Of a DNA stretch of 64,000 bases, positions 32,132 to 40,956 are shown piece by piece. Position 1 is the stretch's first letter. Each line of letters starts with the position of its first letter. The translations under genes and the position numbers were made by a program. Source of the stretch: an uncultured Collinsella sp. (GTDB lineage Bacteria > Actinomycetota > Coriobacteriia > Coriobacteriales > Coriobacteriaceae); NCBI GenBank assembly GCA_938005465.1, contig CALLNU010000021.1, forward strand, positions 93,510-157,509. The letters are read 5' to 3'. The notes beneath the pieces are model-generated. The model made no database searches. It worked only from the letters and a program-made list of their open reading frames with translations, and had not been told where the DNA came from.

Positions 32132-32941
32132 ATGCAGCGCGTTTGGAGAACGGTTACCGGCTTTTACCATGTTTGTGCCCGTGGCACCGGAAAGCAGGAC
32201 ATCTTTGAGACTGATGACGACCGGTGGGAGTTTTTGGAGCTGATGCGTGAGTGCTGCCGCAAGGCGGGCGTGACGGTTATCGCCTGGTGCCTTATGGGCA
32301 ATCACGTGCGTCTGGTGCTTGCAGATTACGAGGACGCGATGAGCGCGGCGATGCACCGGCTGCTTTTGACGTACGCGCGGCGGTTCAATAAACGCACGGG
32401 GCACACAGGGCATCTGTTCCAGAACCGTTTTGACCGGCGCTCGCTCGATACCGACTGGCAGGTGATGGAGGCTATTCGCTCCGTTCACGCCGATCCGCAG
32501 GAGGCGGGCATGAGCCTAATCGAGCGTTACCCCTGGAGCAGCTTTGCGGAGCATTTGTGCGCTTACGACGGTGACGCGGCTGATGTCGCGAGGGGATTTT
32601 CTGATCCTTCTTGCGTGCTTGAGCTTTTTGGTTCTGCCGAGGGCTTTATTACCCATTCGCTTTCGACGCCCGACGGCGGCGAGCCAGCGCTGGGCGATAT
32701 GAAAGAGACGGAGTGGGAACGCCGCGCCTTTGCCGACAAGATGGCGAAGAGCCTCGGGGTTCCGCTCAACGGGGTTAAAACTGCACCGCCGGCGCAGCGC
32801 AACATCGTTATTCTTGGATTGCACGATGCCGGTTTTACGGTGCGCCAGATTGAGCGGTATACCGGGATTGGCAAAAGTACCGTCTCTCGTATCGTGCGCG
32901 CTTATGCGCGGGTGAAGGCACAGGCCGAGCTCTCGGAATAG
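32132..32941 (+). CDS. RAYT-like Y1 transposase (IS200-like) with C-terminal HTH
   Basis: A 269-residue protein; ATG at 32132 behind AAGGGAG. Residues 1-160 follow the Y1/REP-associated tyrosine transposase fold: FYHVCARGTGKQDIF, then AWCLMGNHVRLVL, then LLLTYARRFNKRTG with the candidate nucleophilic Tyr, then GHLFQNRFDRRSL. The expected His-hydrophobic-His (HUH) metal motif is HVR, so the second metal ligand is lost. Residues about 225-260 form a helix-turn-helix (VRQIERYTGIGKSTVSRIV). No insertion-sequence ends are seen. RAYTs are single-copy and domesticated, moving REP palindromes (family knowledge). Confidence 0.8.
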   Translation: MQRVWRTVTGFYHVCARGTGKQDIFETDDDRWEFLELMRECCRKAGVTVIAWCLMGNHVRLVLADYEDAMSAAMHRLLLTYARRFNKRTGHTGHLFQNRFDRRSLDTDWQVMEAIRSVHADPQEAGMSLIERYPWSSFAEHLCAYDGDAADVARGFSDPSCVLELFGSAEGFITHSLSTPDGGEPALGDMKETEWERRAFADKMAKSLGVPLNGVKTAPPAQRNIVILGLHDAGFTVRQIERYTGIGKSTVSRIVRAYARVKAQAELSE

Positions 32942-32945
32942 AAAA

Positions 32946-32979
32946 TGGCCGAACCACTCTTAGTCAAGCGATTCGGCCA
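32946..32979. terminator. bidirectional terminator-like hairpin between RAYT and sufU
   Basis: TGGCCGAA and TTCGGCCA form an 8-bp stem around an 18-base loop. On the minus strand the downstream side is ATTTTC, on the plus strand ACAAAATTCTT. It is shared by two convergent genes. Confidence 0.55.
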
Positions 32980-33007
32980 ACAAAATTCTTAAGATTTGGG
33001 ACAAATA

Positions 33008-33442
33008 CTACTGATTATTTTGTCCCGTGAGCATGCCGTCGAGGGTGCGCCAGGCGAGCTCGGCGCATTTGACGCGGGCGGGCATGTGCGAGATGTCCTG
33101 GAGCTGGGCAGCCTCGTCCAGGTCTTCCAGGTCTTCCTCGGAGAGCTGTTCGCCGCGGATCATGGCGAGGAAGAGCCCCGCCAGGCGGCGCGCCTCCTCG
33201 ACCGTCTCGCCGGTGATGAGGTCGGCCATGATGTCGGCGCTGGCCTGGCTGATGGCGCAGCCATGACCGGTAAAGGAGGCCTCCTCGATCACGCCGTTCT
33301 CGACGCGCAGCTGCAAGGTGAGTTCGTCACCGCAGCTGGGGTTGATGCCGTCGTGCTCGTGCGTGGGAGCGTCCATCTCGTACTTATAGTCGGGGTGCGA
33401 GTTGTGCTCCATAAATGTGGTGGAGGTGTACAGATTACCCAT
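33008..33442 (-). CDS. sufU: SUF system scaffold/sulfur transfer protein SufU
   Basis: A 144-residue protein, ATG at 33442 overlapping the end of sufS by eight bases. The three conserved cysteines of SufU are present: NPSCGDE, GHGCAIS and VKCAELAW, with the Asp of the zinc site in the first. SufU accepts persulfide from SufS by zinc-ligand exchange (family knowledge). Last gene of the sufCBDSU operon. Confidence 0.93.
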   Translation of the reverse strand: MGNLYTSTTFMEHNSHPDYKYEMDAPTHEHDGINPSCGDELTLQLRVENGVIEEASFTGHGCAISQASADIMADLITGETVEEARRLAGLFLAMIRGEQLSEEDLEDLDEAAQLQDISHMPARVKCAELAWRTLDGMLTGQNNQ

Positions 33443-34760
33443 TGAACGTGCTCCAAACGTGATGCAGACCGGCGATGAACTTGTCAATGTCGGCCTTGTC
33501 GTTGTAGAAGGCCACGCTGGCGCGGCAGCAGGCAAGGTTCTCGACGCCCAGCCAGGTGAGCAGCGGCTGTGCGCAGTGGTGACCGGCGCGGATGCAGACG
33601 CCGTCCATGTCCATGATGCTCGCGACATCGTGCGGGTGGATACCCTTGACGTTAAAGCTCACGACGCCATGGTGATTGTCCCAATAGATGGAGCCGATAA
33701 TCTGGACAAAGTCGAGCTGCATGAGTTCGCCCATCAGGTAGTGGACGAGTGCCTGCTCGCGTGCCTGGATGTTTTCGTAGCCCACGGTGTTAACCAGGTA
33801 GTCAAGCGCCGCGCCCGTGGCGAAGATGCCGGCGGCGTCCTGCGTGCCGGCCTCGAACTTCTCGGGGACGGGCGCCCAGACGGCGTCCTGCTCGGTGACC
33901 GAGTCGATCATCTCGCCGCCGGTAAGCATGGGCGGCATGGCGTTGAGCAGGTCCATCTTGCCCCACAGCACGCCGATGCCCATGGGGCCCATGGCCTTGT
34001 GCGCGCTAAAGGCAAAGAAATCGGCTCCAAGGTCGGCCACATCGACCGGCATGTGCGGCAGCGACTGCGCGCCGTCGACGACCAGATAGCCGCCGTACTT
34101 GTGCACGAGCTTGCCGAGGTTCTTGACCGGGTTCTCAACGCCCAGGACGTTAGAGACCTGACCCACGGCCAAGATCTTGGTCTTGGGGCCCACCTTGGCA
34201 AGAACTTCCTCGGTGGTGAGCTGGCCGGTCTTGGTGGGGTAGAGGTAGACGAGCTTGGCGCCGGTCTCACGGCAGACCTGCTGCCACGGAATCAGGTTGG
34301 AGTGGTGCTCCATGATGGTGATGACGACCTCGTCGCCCGGTTCGAGGACCGTGGGCGCAAAGCTCTTGGCGACCAGGTTGAGCGACTCGCTCGTGTTGCG
34401 GGTGAAGACGACCTCGTTGGCCTGGGGGGCGCCGATGACGTCGGCGATCTGCTGACGCACCTTTGCGATGGCCTCGGTGGCCTCGACGGACAGCGAGTAC
34501 AGGCCGCGCAGGGGGTTGGCGTTCATGCGCTGGTAGAAGTCACGCTCGGCGTCGAGCACGCAGGCGGGGCGCTGCGCGGTGGCCGCGCTATCGAGGAAGG
34601 CGATCTCGGGGTGCTGCTGGAACAGCGGGAACTGCGCCTTGTAGGGATTGGTCTCGATGTCGACGGTAGGCCAGCCGCGCGAGGCCTCGTCGCTGGCGTC
34701 GAGTTCCATGGGCTCGGGGGCAGTACAGGTATCGCATTTAACGTGCTCGGTGTCGATCAT
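33435..34760 (-). CDS. sufS: cysteine desulfurase SufS
   Basis: A 441-residue PLP enzyme. SAHKAMGPMGIG carries the PLP lysine. The FTRNTSESLNLVA stretch and the C-terminal CCRASVAFYN segment match the SufS group. The N-terminus has about 45 residues before the usual start (YKAQFPLFQ), including CDTCTAPEPM, a short Cys-containing extension that is unusual for SufS. It provides persulfide sulfur to SufU. Overlaps sufD by four bases. Confidence 0.93.
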   Translation of the reverse strand: MIDTEHVKCDTCTAPEPMELDASDEASRGWPTVDIETNPYKAQFPLFQQHPEIAFLDSAATAQRPACVLDAERDFYQRMNANPLRGLYSLSVEATEAIAKVRQQIADVIGAPQANEVVFTRNTSESLNLVAKSFAPTVLEPGDEVVITIMEHHSNLIPWQQVCRETGAKLVYLYPTKTGQLTTEEVLAKVGPKTKILAVGQVSNVLGVENPVKNLGKLVHKYGGYLVVDGAQSLPHMPVDVADLGADFFAFSAHKAMGPMGIGVLWGKMDLLNAMPPMLTGGEMIDSVTEQDAVWAPVPEKFEAGTQDAAGIFATGAALDYLVNTVGYENIQAREQALVHYLMGELMQLDFVQIIGSIYWDNHHGVVSFNVKGIHPHDVASIMDMDGVCIRAGHHCAQPLLTWLGVENLACCRASVAFYNDKADIDKFIAGLHHVWSTFNG

Positions 34761-36028
34761 GCGAGCTCCTCCTCAAAGTTATCGATCAAGTTGTTGCCCA
34801 GGCGGACGACGGCGGCGCGGGTGCGCTCATCGGTGGCGGAAAGCGCAGCGTCCTCCAGCTTGGCGCGGATGAACAGGTCCTCGGCGGCGTTTTGGTCAAG
34901 GCCTCGGCAGGCGAGGTAGAACAGTTGCTCGTCGCGGACGTGACCGATGGTGGCGCCGTGGTTGCCGGCAACGTCGTCCTCGTCGCAGAGAATGACGGGG
35001 ACGGTCTTGTTGTCGACGCCCTTGTTGGCCAACAGCACGGTTTCGCGCTCGGTGCCGACGGCACCCTTGCAGCCGTGCACGAGGTCGATGGTGCCGCGGT
35101 AGACCTTCTTGGACGTGCCGGTCAGCACGCCGTTGGCGTCGATCTCGCACTCGGTCTTGCGACCGCGGTGGCGCAGCTCGTAGTTAAAGTCGCGCACCTG
35201 CTCGCGGGCGCCCAGGTAGTCAGTATCGATGGTGACCTTGGCGGTATCGCCCAGTAGGTCGCCGGCAAGGCCGGTGGCGCTGGCGCCGGCACCCAGGACG
35301 GTGTGTTGCACGTTGACGCGCGCGCCCTCGTCCAGGAACAGGCCGGTGTCGTCGAGCGCGATCCAGCTATCGTCGAGCGTCTGCGTGCAGGTCACGTTGA
35401 CGGTGGCGTACTCGTGGGTGCACACGCGTAGCACGGAGCCCACGACACCCTCGCCGGTAACGGGGGAGTCTAGGGCAATATGCAGATTGAGCGTCGACTG
35501 GGGACGGGCGATGACGTCGATGGCGGCGATGGCCGCGGCGGCATCGACACCGCTCACACGCACGGTAACCGTGGCGTGCTGGTATGTGGGCACATCGATG
35601 ACGACGCGCTTAGTGGCGTGCTCGGCCAGGTAGGTGTAGGCAGCCTCGCCCATGCCAGTCTCGAAGGCCTCAGCGGGGGAGAGCTCCTCCTCCAGCTTAA
35701 TGGCACCGGCCTGGTAGATGGAGGTGGCGGGCACGTCAAGCTCGGTCTCGCGCGTGATGCGGGCGCGGTCGGCGGCATCGCCAGGGGCGGAGGCGCGGCG
35801 CTCGGGGAAGCGCTCGGCCATGGCGTCCATGGCGGCGTCGAACGCGTCTGCCACGCCAGCAAACTGCTCTTCCAAGCCCTCAGCCTCAACGGCCTCGGCG
35901 GGAGCGGCGGCAAGCTCGTCAGAGAGCTCGAGCTTGGTCTGGTTCATCTTGAGCCAACCCCAAGTGGCAGCCGGCATCGCATTGACCTGCTCAAGGGTGG
36001 TAGCAGCGGTGTTCGTGGCCTGTTTCAT
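34757..36028 (-). CDS. sufD: Fe-S assembly protein SufD
   Basis: A 423-residue protein. The N-terminal 130 residues are helical and variable. The C-terminal beta-helix domain shows the SufB/D core (HGATIGHVRDEQLFYLACRGL and the end VRLGNNLIDNF). It forms the SufBC2D scaffold with SufB and SufC. Its start overlaps the sufB stop by one base. High-GC codon use throughout. Confidence 0.92.
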   Translation of the reverse strand: MKQATNTAATTLEQVNAMPAATWGWLKMNQTKLELSDELAAAPAEAVEAEGLEEQFAGVADAFDAAMDAMAERFPERRASAPGDAADRARITRETELDVPATSIYQAGAIKLEEELSPAEAFETGMGEAAYTYLAEHATKRVVIDVPTYQHATVTVRVSGVDAAAAIAAIDVIARPQSTLNLHIALDSPVTGEGVVGSVLRVCTHEYATVNVTCTQTLDDSWIALDDTGLFLDEGARVNVQHTVLGAGASATGLAGDLLGDTAKVTIDTDYLGAREQVRDFNYELRHRGRKTECEIDANGVLTGTSKKVYRGTIDLVHGCKGAVGTERETVLLANKGVDNKTVPVILCDEDDVAGNHGATIGHVRDEQLFYLACRGLDQNAAEDLFIRAKLEDAALSATDERTRAAVVRLGNNLIDNFEEELA

Positions 36029-37440
36029 TATCCGATCGCTCCTTCCATCTCGAGCTTGATCAGGTTGTTCATCTCGACGGCGTACTCCAGCGGCAGCTCC
36101 TTGGAAACCGGGTTGGCAAAGCCGTTGACGATCATAGTGCGGGCTTCTTCCTCCGAGATACCGCGGCTCATCAGGTAGAACACCTTATCGTCGCCGATGC
36201 GGCCGATGGTGGCCTCGTGGCCGATGTCGACGTTCTTGGCGCGGATGTCCATGGCCGGAATAGTGTCGGAGCGGCTTTGGTCGTCGAGCATCAGCGACTG
36301 GCAGCTCACGGTTGCCTTGGAGCCCTCGGCCTTGGGTGTCGCCACAATAGAGCTGCGGAAGGTCTGAATGCCGCCACTCTTGGAGATGCCCTTGGTCTCG
36401 ACGGTTGCCGAGGTATCGGGTGCGTTGAGCACGACCTTGCAGCCGGTGTCGAGGTTTTGACCGGCGCCGGCAAAGGTGATGCCGGTAAAGCTGGAACGGG
36501 CGCGGCGGCCGTTGAGCACGCTCATGGGGTAGAGGTAGCCCACGTGGCTGCCGAAGGAGCCGCTGATCCACTCGATGTCGCCGTCCTCGTCCACGCGCGC
36601 ACGCTTGGTGTTGAGGTTGTACATGTTCTTGGACCAGTTCTCGATGGTCGAGTAGCGCAGGTGCGCGCGCTTGCCCACAAAGAGCTCGACGGCGCCGGCG
36701 TGGAGGTTTGCCACGTTGTACTTGGGCGCGGAGCAACCCTCAATGAAGTGCAGATCGGCATCGTCTTCAACAATGATAAGAGTGTGCTCAAACTGGCCCG
36801 CACCCTTGGCATTCAGACGAAAATAGCTCTGCAGCGGAAAATCAAGTTTTGTTCCCTTGGGTACATATACAAAACTGCCACCCGACCACACAGCGCCATG
36901 CAAAGCGGCGAATTTATGATCGGTTGGAGGGATAAGCGTCATGAACTTCTCATGAATAAGCGCTTCCCATTTTGGCTCTTTAAGAGCCTCTTCGATCCCC
37001 GAATACACAATACCCATTTTGGCAGCGGTGTCCTGCATGTTGTGGTACACCAACTCGGAATCGTATTGGGCACCAACGCCCGCTAAGTACGAACGCTCCG
37101 CCTCTGGGATGCCTAAACGATCAAAAGTACTCTTCACATCGTCCGGGAGGCTATCCCAATCGCTTTTTTGATCGGTTGCCGGTTTGACATACGTAACAAT
37201 ATTGTCCATGTCCAAACCATCGATAGCAGGGCCCCAATTAGGCTTGCTCATGCGATGGTAGGTTTCGAGGGACTTTAGACGGAAGTCGAGCATCCAATCA
37301 GGTTCGTCTTTTTTTGCAGATATCTCACGAACAATATCAGGAGTAAGACCCGCAGCGAGTTTTTCCGCGTCAGCATCACTGAAACGAAAATCGTACAGGC
37401 TCCTATCAACATCCGCTATTTCAGAACGCTTCTTTGCCAC
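36028..37440 (-). CDS. sufB: Fe-S assembly scaffold SufB (with mid-gene codon-usage break)
   Basis: A 470-residue protein with the full family layout: WSGGSFVYVPKGTKL, then FIEGCSAP, ENWSKNMYNLNTKRA, and the C-terminal HEATIGRIGDDKVFYLMSRG. It is the scaffold where the cluster is built. The frame is unbroken, but its DNA changes character. The part coding for the C-terminal half (below about 36,750) uses nearly only G/C-ending codons, as in sufD and sufS. The part coding for the N-terminal half (above about 36,830) uses many A/T-ending codons, like sufC and everything to its right. Confidence 0.95.
   Translation of the reverse strand: MAKKRSEIADVDRSLYDFRFSDADAEKLAAGLTPDIVREISAKKDEPDWMLDFRLKSLETYHRMSKPNWGPAIDGLDMDNIVTYVKPATDQKSDWDSLPDDVKSTFDRLGIPEAERSYLAGVGAQYDSELVYHNMQDTAAKMGIVYSGIEEALKEPKWEALIHEKFMTLIPPTDHKFAALHGAVWSGGSFVYVPKGTKLDFPLQSYFRLNAKGAGQFEHTLIIVEDDADLHFIEGCSAPKYNVANLHAGAVELFVGKRAHLRYSTIENWSKNMYNLNTKRARVDEDGDIEWISGSFGSHVGYLYPMSVLNGRRARSSFTGITFAGAGQNLDTGCKVVLNAPDTSATVETKGISKSGGIQTFRSSIVATPKAEGSKATVSCQSLMLDDQSRSDTIPAMDIRAKNVDIGHEATIGRIGDDKVFYLMSRGISEEEARTMIVNGFANPVSKELPLEYAVEMNNLIKLEMEGAIG
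36740..36830. other. sharp base-composition/codon-usage boundary inside sufB
   Basis: Judged by eye, third codon positions shift from almost always G or C (left) to mixed (right) within about 90 bases. Everything from here to 64,000 stays AT-richer. Two explanations fit: homologous recombination with a related lower-GC organism, or an assembly chimera joined in a conserved gene. Confidence 0.7.
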
Positions 37441-37449
37441 AGATGCCTC

Positions 37450-38217
37450 CTATTCAGCGGTCGCTTCGGACTCAAAACGCTCGAAGCCCTGTTCGTTGAT
37501 CTGGTCGATAAGAGAAGCATCGCCTTCCGCTACCACCTTTCCATTGACGACAACATGAGCCCGATCGACAGTTAAATGTTCAAGAATTCGAGTATTGTGC
37601 GTAATGACAACAAGCGCACCGCCGGTGTTCTTCTTGTACGTTTCTATGCCGCGCGAAACAACGCCTAAGGCATCAACATCAAGACCGGAATCGGTTTCAT
37701 CAAGAATAGCCAACTTGGGCTCAAGAAGAAGCAGTTGAAGCATTTCGAGTTTTTTCTTTTCGCCGCCCGAAAAGCCTACGCCTAACTCGCGGTCAAGATA
37801 TGAATTGTCGAAACTCAGCTCCTTAGCCAAAGCACGAACATGCTTACGGAACTGCTTGCCTTTCATGTCGAAACCTTCGCGGTCTGCCACCATAGCGCGT
37901 AAGAAGCTAGACACTGGTACGCCAGGAATTTCAGTTGGAGCCTGAAAACTCAAAAACAAACCGGCGCGAGAACGTTTATCGGGGGAAAGATCGGTGATGT
38001 CCTGCCCATCAAAGATGATGGAACCAGAATCAACAGTATATTCGGGGTCTCCCATGACAACACGACCGAGGGTTGATTTACCAGCGCCATTCGGACCCAT
38101 TACCACATGGGTCTCTCCTGCCCCAACAGCAAGATCGATGCCACGAAGAATTGGCTTTTCGTCAACCGAGACCGTGATCCCCTGAACAGCAAGAAGTGAA
38201 TTCGCGTCAGTCATCAT
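37450..38217 (-). CDS. sufC: Fe-S assembly ATPase SufC
   Basis: A 255-residue ABC ATPase: Walker A GPNGAGKSTL, signature FSGGEKKKLEM, Walker B LAILDETDSGLD, and the H-loop in VVITHNTRILE. SufC drives conformational change of the SufBD scaffold. First gene of the operon, nine bases before sufB; its promoter region holds a candidate regulator site. Confidence 0.95.
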   Translation of the reverse strand: MMTDANSLLAVQGITVSVDEKPILRGIDLAVGAGETHVVMGPNGAGKSTLGRVVMGDPEYTVDSGSIIFDGQDITDLSPDKRSRAGLFLSFQAPTEIPGVPVSSFLRAMVADREGFDMKGKQFRKHVRALAKELSFDNSYLDRELGVGFSGGEKKKLEMLQLLLLEPKLAILDETDSGLDVDALGVVSRGIETYKKNTGGALVVITHNTRILEHLTVDRAHVVVNGKVVAEGDASLIDQINEQGFERFESEATAE

Positions 38218-38232
38218 GTTTGCCTTTCGTTA

Positions 38233-38250
38233 ATCATACTAGTTTGCTAG
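38233..38250 (-). promoter_or_regulatory. sufC promoter -10 with overlapping CTAG-TTTG-CTAG site
   Basis: On the minus strand TATGAT (38238-38233) is a good -10 box. Immediately upstream lies CTAG-N4-CTAG (38239-38250), a candidate operator for the divergently encoded Rrf2 protein. The -35 match is poor (TTATTT), which fits a regulated promoter. Inference from position only. Confidence 0.45.
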
Positions 38251-38359
38251 GATTAAAATAATCGCTTCGGGGGTAATGTCAAGGCGTTGCAACCCATTCG
38301 CAATAAACGCAAAGGAATTATCGATTGACGGTACATCGTCAGCTCAGGAAAGGACTCGC

Positions 38360-38761
38360 ATGCTGATTTCCACTAAAGGCCGTTATGCAATGCGCTTCAT
38401 GATCGATCTTGCCCTTCGCGGACCCGAAGAGAAGGTTTCCCTCCGTGAAATCGCGGAATTTGAGGGCATTTCCCTTAAATATCTTGAACAATTGGTGCGT
38501 CCGCTCACGCAAGCCGGGCTCATCAAGGGAATGCGAGGCAAAAACGGTGGCTACTGCCTTGCGAAACCCACAAGCGAAATTAAAGCCGGTGATGTGCTAC
38601 GTGCCGTGGAAGGCACCACGATCCCTGTTGCCTGCAGCGCTTTAGAAACTGGATGTGAACGCGGATTCGAATGCAACGCGGTACGCTTCTGGGCAGGCCT
38701 CGATAAAGTCATCGAAGACTACGTCGATGGCGTAACACTTGCCGACTTGGCTCACCACTAG
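38360..38761 (+). CDS. Rrf2-family transcriptional regulator (IscR/SufR-like)
   Basis: A 133-residue protein; the ATG at 38360 (behind AGGAAAGGA) gives the standard start MLISTKGRYAMRFM. The winged helix lies at residues 25-60 (ISLKYLEQLVRPL is the recognition helix area). Three cysteines at about 104-118 (VACSALETGCERGFECN) match the cluster ligands of IscR-type proteins. Divergent from sufC, so it most likely senses Fe-S status and represses the suf operon. Confidence 0.9.
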   Translation: MLISTKGRYAMRFMIDLALRGPEEKVSLREIAEFEGISLKYLEQLVRPLTQAGLIKGMRGKNGGYCLAKPTSEIKAGDVLRAVEGTTIPVACSALETGCERGFECNAVRFWAGLDKVIEDYVDGVTLADLAHH

Positions 38762-38806
38762 CCCGAAAAACCACGCCGTGGAGCAATAGCGGAATCGATG
38801 CGCCAT

Positions 38807-39616
38807 TTAACGCGAGACCAATCGTTGCTGATATGCGCATACCACTGTAGCAGGATGGCTTTCCTGCAGCACCACCCCACGAAGGCATTCCACAGGCATA
38901 CGGTAGGTGTTGTTGTTCTCTGAGATATGCATCGCAATCACCTCTTCTAAACCGGGATGCAGAAGGCTTTTTAGCTCTTCAGAAGCCTGCCCGTTGCTCA
39001 GATGACCGTGCTCAGAGGAAACACGTTCCTGTAAGGCACGTGGATAAGGACCGTTTTTGAGCATTGTAGGATCATGGTTAGCCTCGATGGCCAAAATCCT
39101 ACAGCCCTGCAAAGCCTCATGCGCCGCTCCCGTGACCACACCGGTATCAGTCATATAACCAAGTACATCGTCTTTAGCCCAGAGGCGGAACCCAAAAGAA
39201 GACGCAGCGTCATGCGATGTAGCGAAAGCGAGCACTTGCATACCAGCCAGAGAAAGCTGGTCTTCGGCGTTAAAGCCAATAACCTCAGTTAGCAGAGCTG
39301 CCTCTTGGATAGGCTTGCTGTTTGCATACGTAGCCTGATTTACAAATAAGGGAACCTCCAAACCCCGTTTTGCCAACTCGCGATAAAGCACCTTAAGGCC
39401 CTTCGTGTGGTCGGAATGCTCATGCGTGACAAGAACCGCCTTGAGCTTGCCCAGATCGAAACCTGCTTCAGCCGATCGTGAAAGCACATCGCGCTTGCAG
39501 ATACCGCAGTCGATCAATATGCCTTCACCGGTTGCGATGTTTTCGATAAGAGAAGCGTTTCCTTTGCTGCCGCTGGCGAGAACATGTATGCGAAGCCGCG
39601 CGTTGTCACTTGGCAT
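38807..39616 (-). CDS. MBL-fold metallo-hydrolase (YycJ/WalJ-like)
   Basis: A 269-residue protein; start at 39616 (MPSDNARLR) chosen so that the family opening LASGSKGNASLIE follows. The metal-binding motif THEHSDHTKG is intact, and later ligands (TDTG; EANHD; HLSNGQ) are present. YycJ-like enzymes are predicted or shown to be double-strand exonucleases or cell-wall-linked hydrolases (family knowledge). About 130 bases separate it from the next gene on the same strand. Confidence 0.8.
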   Translation of the reverse strand: MPSDNARLRIHVLASGSKGNASLIENIATGEGILIDCGICKRDVLSRSAEAGFDLGKLKAVLVTHEHSDHTKGLKVLYRELAKRGLEVPLFVNQATYANSKPIQEAALLTEVIGFNAEDQLSLAGMQVLAFATSHDAASSFGFRLWAKDDVLGYMTDTGVVTGAAHEALQGCRILAIEANHDPTMLKNGPYPRALQERVSSEHGHLSNGQASEELKSLLHPGLEEVIAMHISENNNTYRMPVECLRGVVLQESHPATVVCAYQQRLVSR

Positions 39617-39749
39617 CGTTCGACAAGCCCCCTGAAGGGAAATTCTATTGTTCCGCGCCTCTTCTATTTGTTCACGGCTTAAGCCCTGCTCGTTTCTTAC
39701 TTCCATGGTTCTCAAATAGTTCCCAACATTCCCTGTCAGCATAAACCAG

Positions 39750-40949
39750 CTATTGTGCACTTACAGCACGGAGGTGCTGTACCGCTTCGCGGAGGATCTC
39801 GCATGCTTTTTCAACTTCAGCCTCGGTGGTTAGGGCCGAAAAGGAGAAACGCACCGTACCACGAAACCATTCAGGCTGAACGCCCATTGCGGTAAGTACG
39901 TGGCTTGGCTCTAGTGAGCCTGATGCACATGCGGAGCCCGCCGAAGCGCACACCCCCTGTTGATCGAGAAGCGCGAGTAGTGCTTCGCCGGAAACTCCCT
40001 TGAAGGAAACGCTCAAGATGCCGGGCAGGCAACGATTTCTGCAGCTATTAACCTGCACATTTGGGATATTAGCGCAGACGAACTGTTGCATTTTGTTGTG
40101 TAAGGTGCGCACGTGGGCTGACGCGGTTTCCATCGCGAAGAGCGCTTCCGCCTCCGTTGGCTCAAATCCTTTTTTACCAAACGCCAATTGAGCTGCAGCC
40201 GTCATACCGATGATGCCTGCCAGGTTTTCCGTGCCCGCACGGTAGCCACGTTCCTGCGCTCCACCGCTAATAAGCGGTTCGGATTTCAGCCCGCGCTTGC
40301 AATACAGGAAGCCCACACCTTTAGGCCCATGAAACTTGTGCGCCGAAACAGAAAGCGCATCAACGCCTAGCTTTTCAACATCCAAGGGAACATGGGCATA
40401 CGCCTGCACCGCATCAGTATGGAAAGGCACATTATGTTCGTGAGCTAGCGCCGCAAGCTCTTTGATGGGTTGAACGGTTCCCACTTCGTTGTTGGCGGTC
40501 ATGACTGAGACCATAACGGTGTCAGGCCGAAGCGCTAACGCAAGACTTTCAGGGAACACCACACCTTCGGCATTCACCGGAAGGTATGTCACTTCGAATT
40601 CACTGCGCTCGAGCCAATGCGCCGATTCTAGGACCGCATGGTGTTCAACTGCGGAAACGATGAGGTGCTTACCTTTTTCCTGATTTGCGAGAGCAATACC
40701 CTTGAGCGCAGCATTATCGGCTTCGCTCCCACCTGAGGTAAAGCGAATCTCCGAAGGACGCGCATTAATAGTGCCAGCAAGATACGTGCGCGCCTTCTCA
40801 AGCTGCATCTTTTCCTGCTGAGCTGGGCTGTAGAGAGAAGAGGGGTTGAAGTAGTTGCCTAGCAGGTACGGCTCCATGGCGTGGAACACCGAAGGGTGCA
40901 TCCGCGTAGTTGCCGCGTTGTCCAAGTAGATAAGATTGGCGTTACGCAT
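39750..40949 (-). CDS. cysteine desulfurase, NifS/IscS class
   Basis: A 399-residue PLP enzyme; start at 40949 (MRNANLIYLDNAATTRM). SVSAHKFHGPKG holds the PLP lysine and SAGSACASG the catalytic Cys loop, of the class I (IscS/NifS) type. This makes it distinct from the class II SufS at 33.4-34.8 kb. It ends a mnmA-desulfurase pair seven bases apart, so it very probably supplies sulfur for tRNA 2-thiouridine through MnmA and perhaps for LarE. Confidence 0.92.
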   Translation of the reverse strand: MRNANLIYLDNAATTRMHPSVFHAMEPYLLGNYFNPSSLYSPAQQEKMQLEKARTYLAGTINARPSEIRFTSGGSEADNAALKGIALANQEKGKHLIVSAVEHHAVLESAHWLERSEFEVTYLPVNAEGVVFPESLALALRPDTVMVSVMTANNEVGTVQPIKELAALAHEHNVPFHTDAVQAYAHVPLDVEKLGVDALSVSAHKFHGPKGVGFLYCKRGLKSEPLISGGAQERGYRAGTENLAGIIGMTAAAQLAFGKKGFEPTEAEALFAMETASAHVRTLHNKMQQFVCANIPNVQVNSCRNRCLPGILSVSFKGVSGEALLALLDQQGVCASAGSACASGSLEPSHVLTAMGVQPEWFRGTVRFSFSALTTEAEVEKACEILREAVQHLRAVSAQ

Positions 40950-40956
40950 AGGCACT

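Noticed and set aside
33402..34919. 505-codon plus-strand ORF opposite sufS
   Set aside because: Antisense shadow; the minus strand carries the complete sufS gene.
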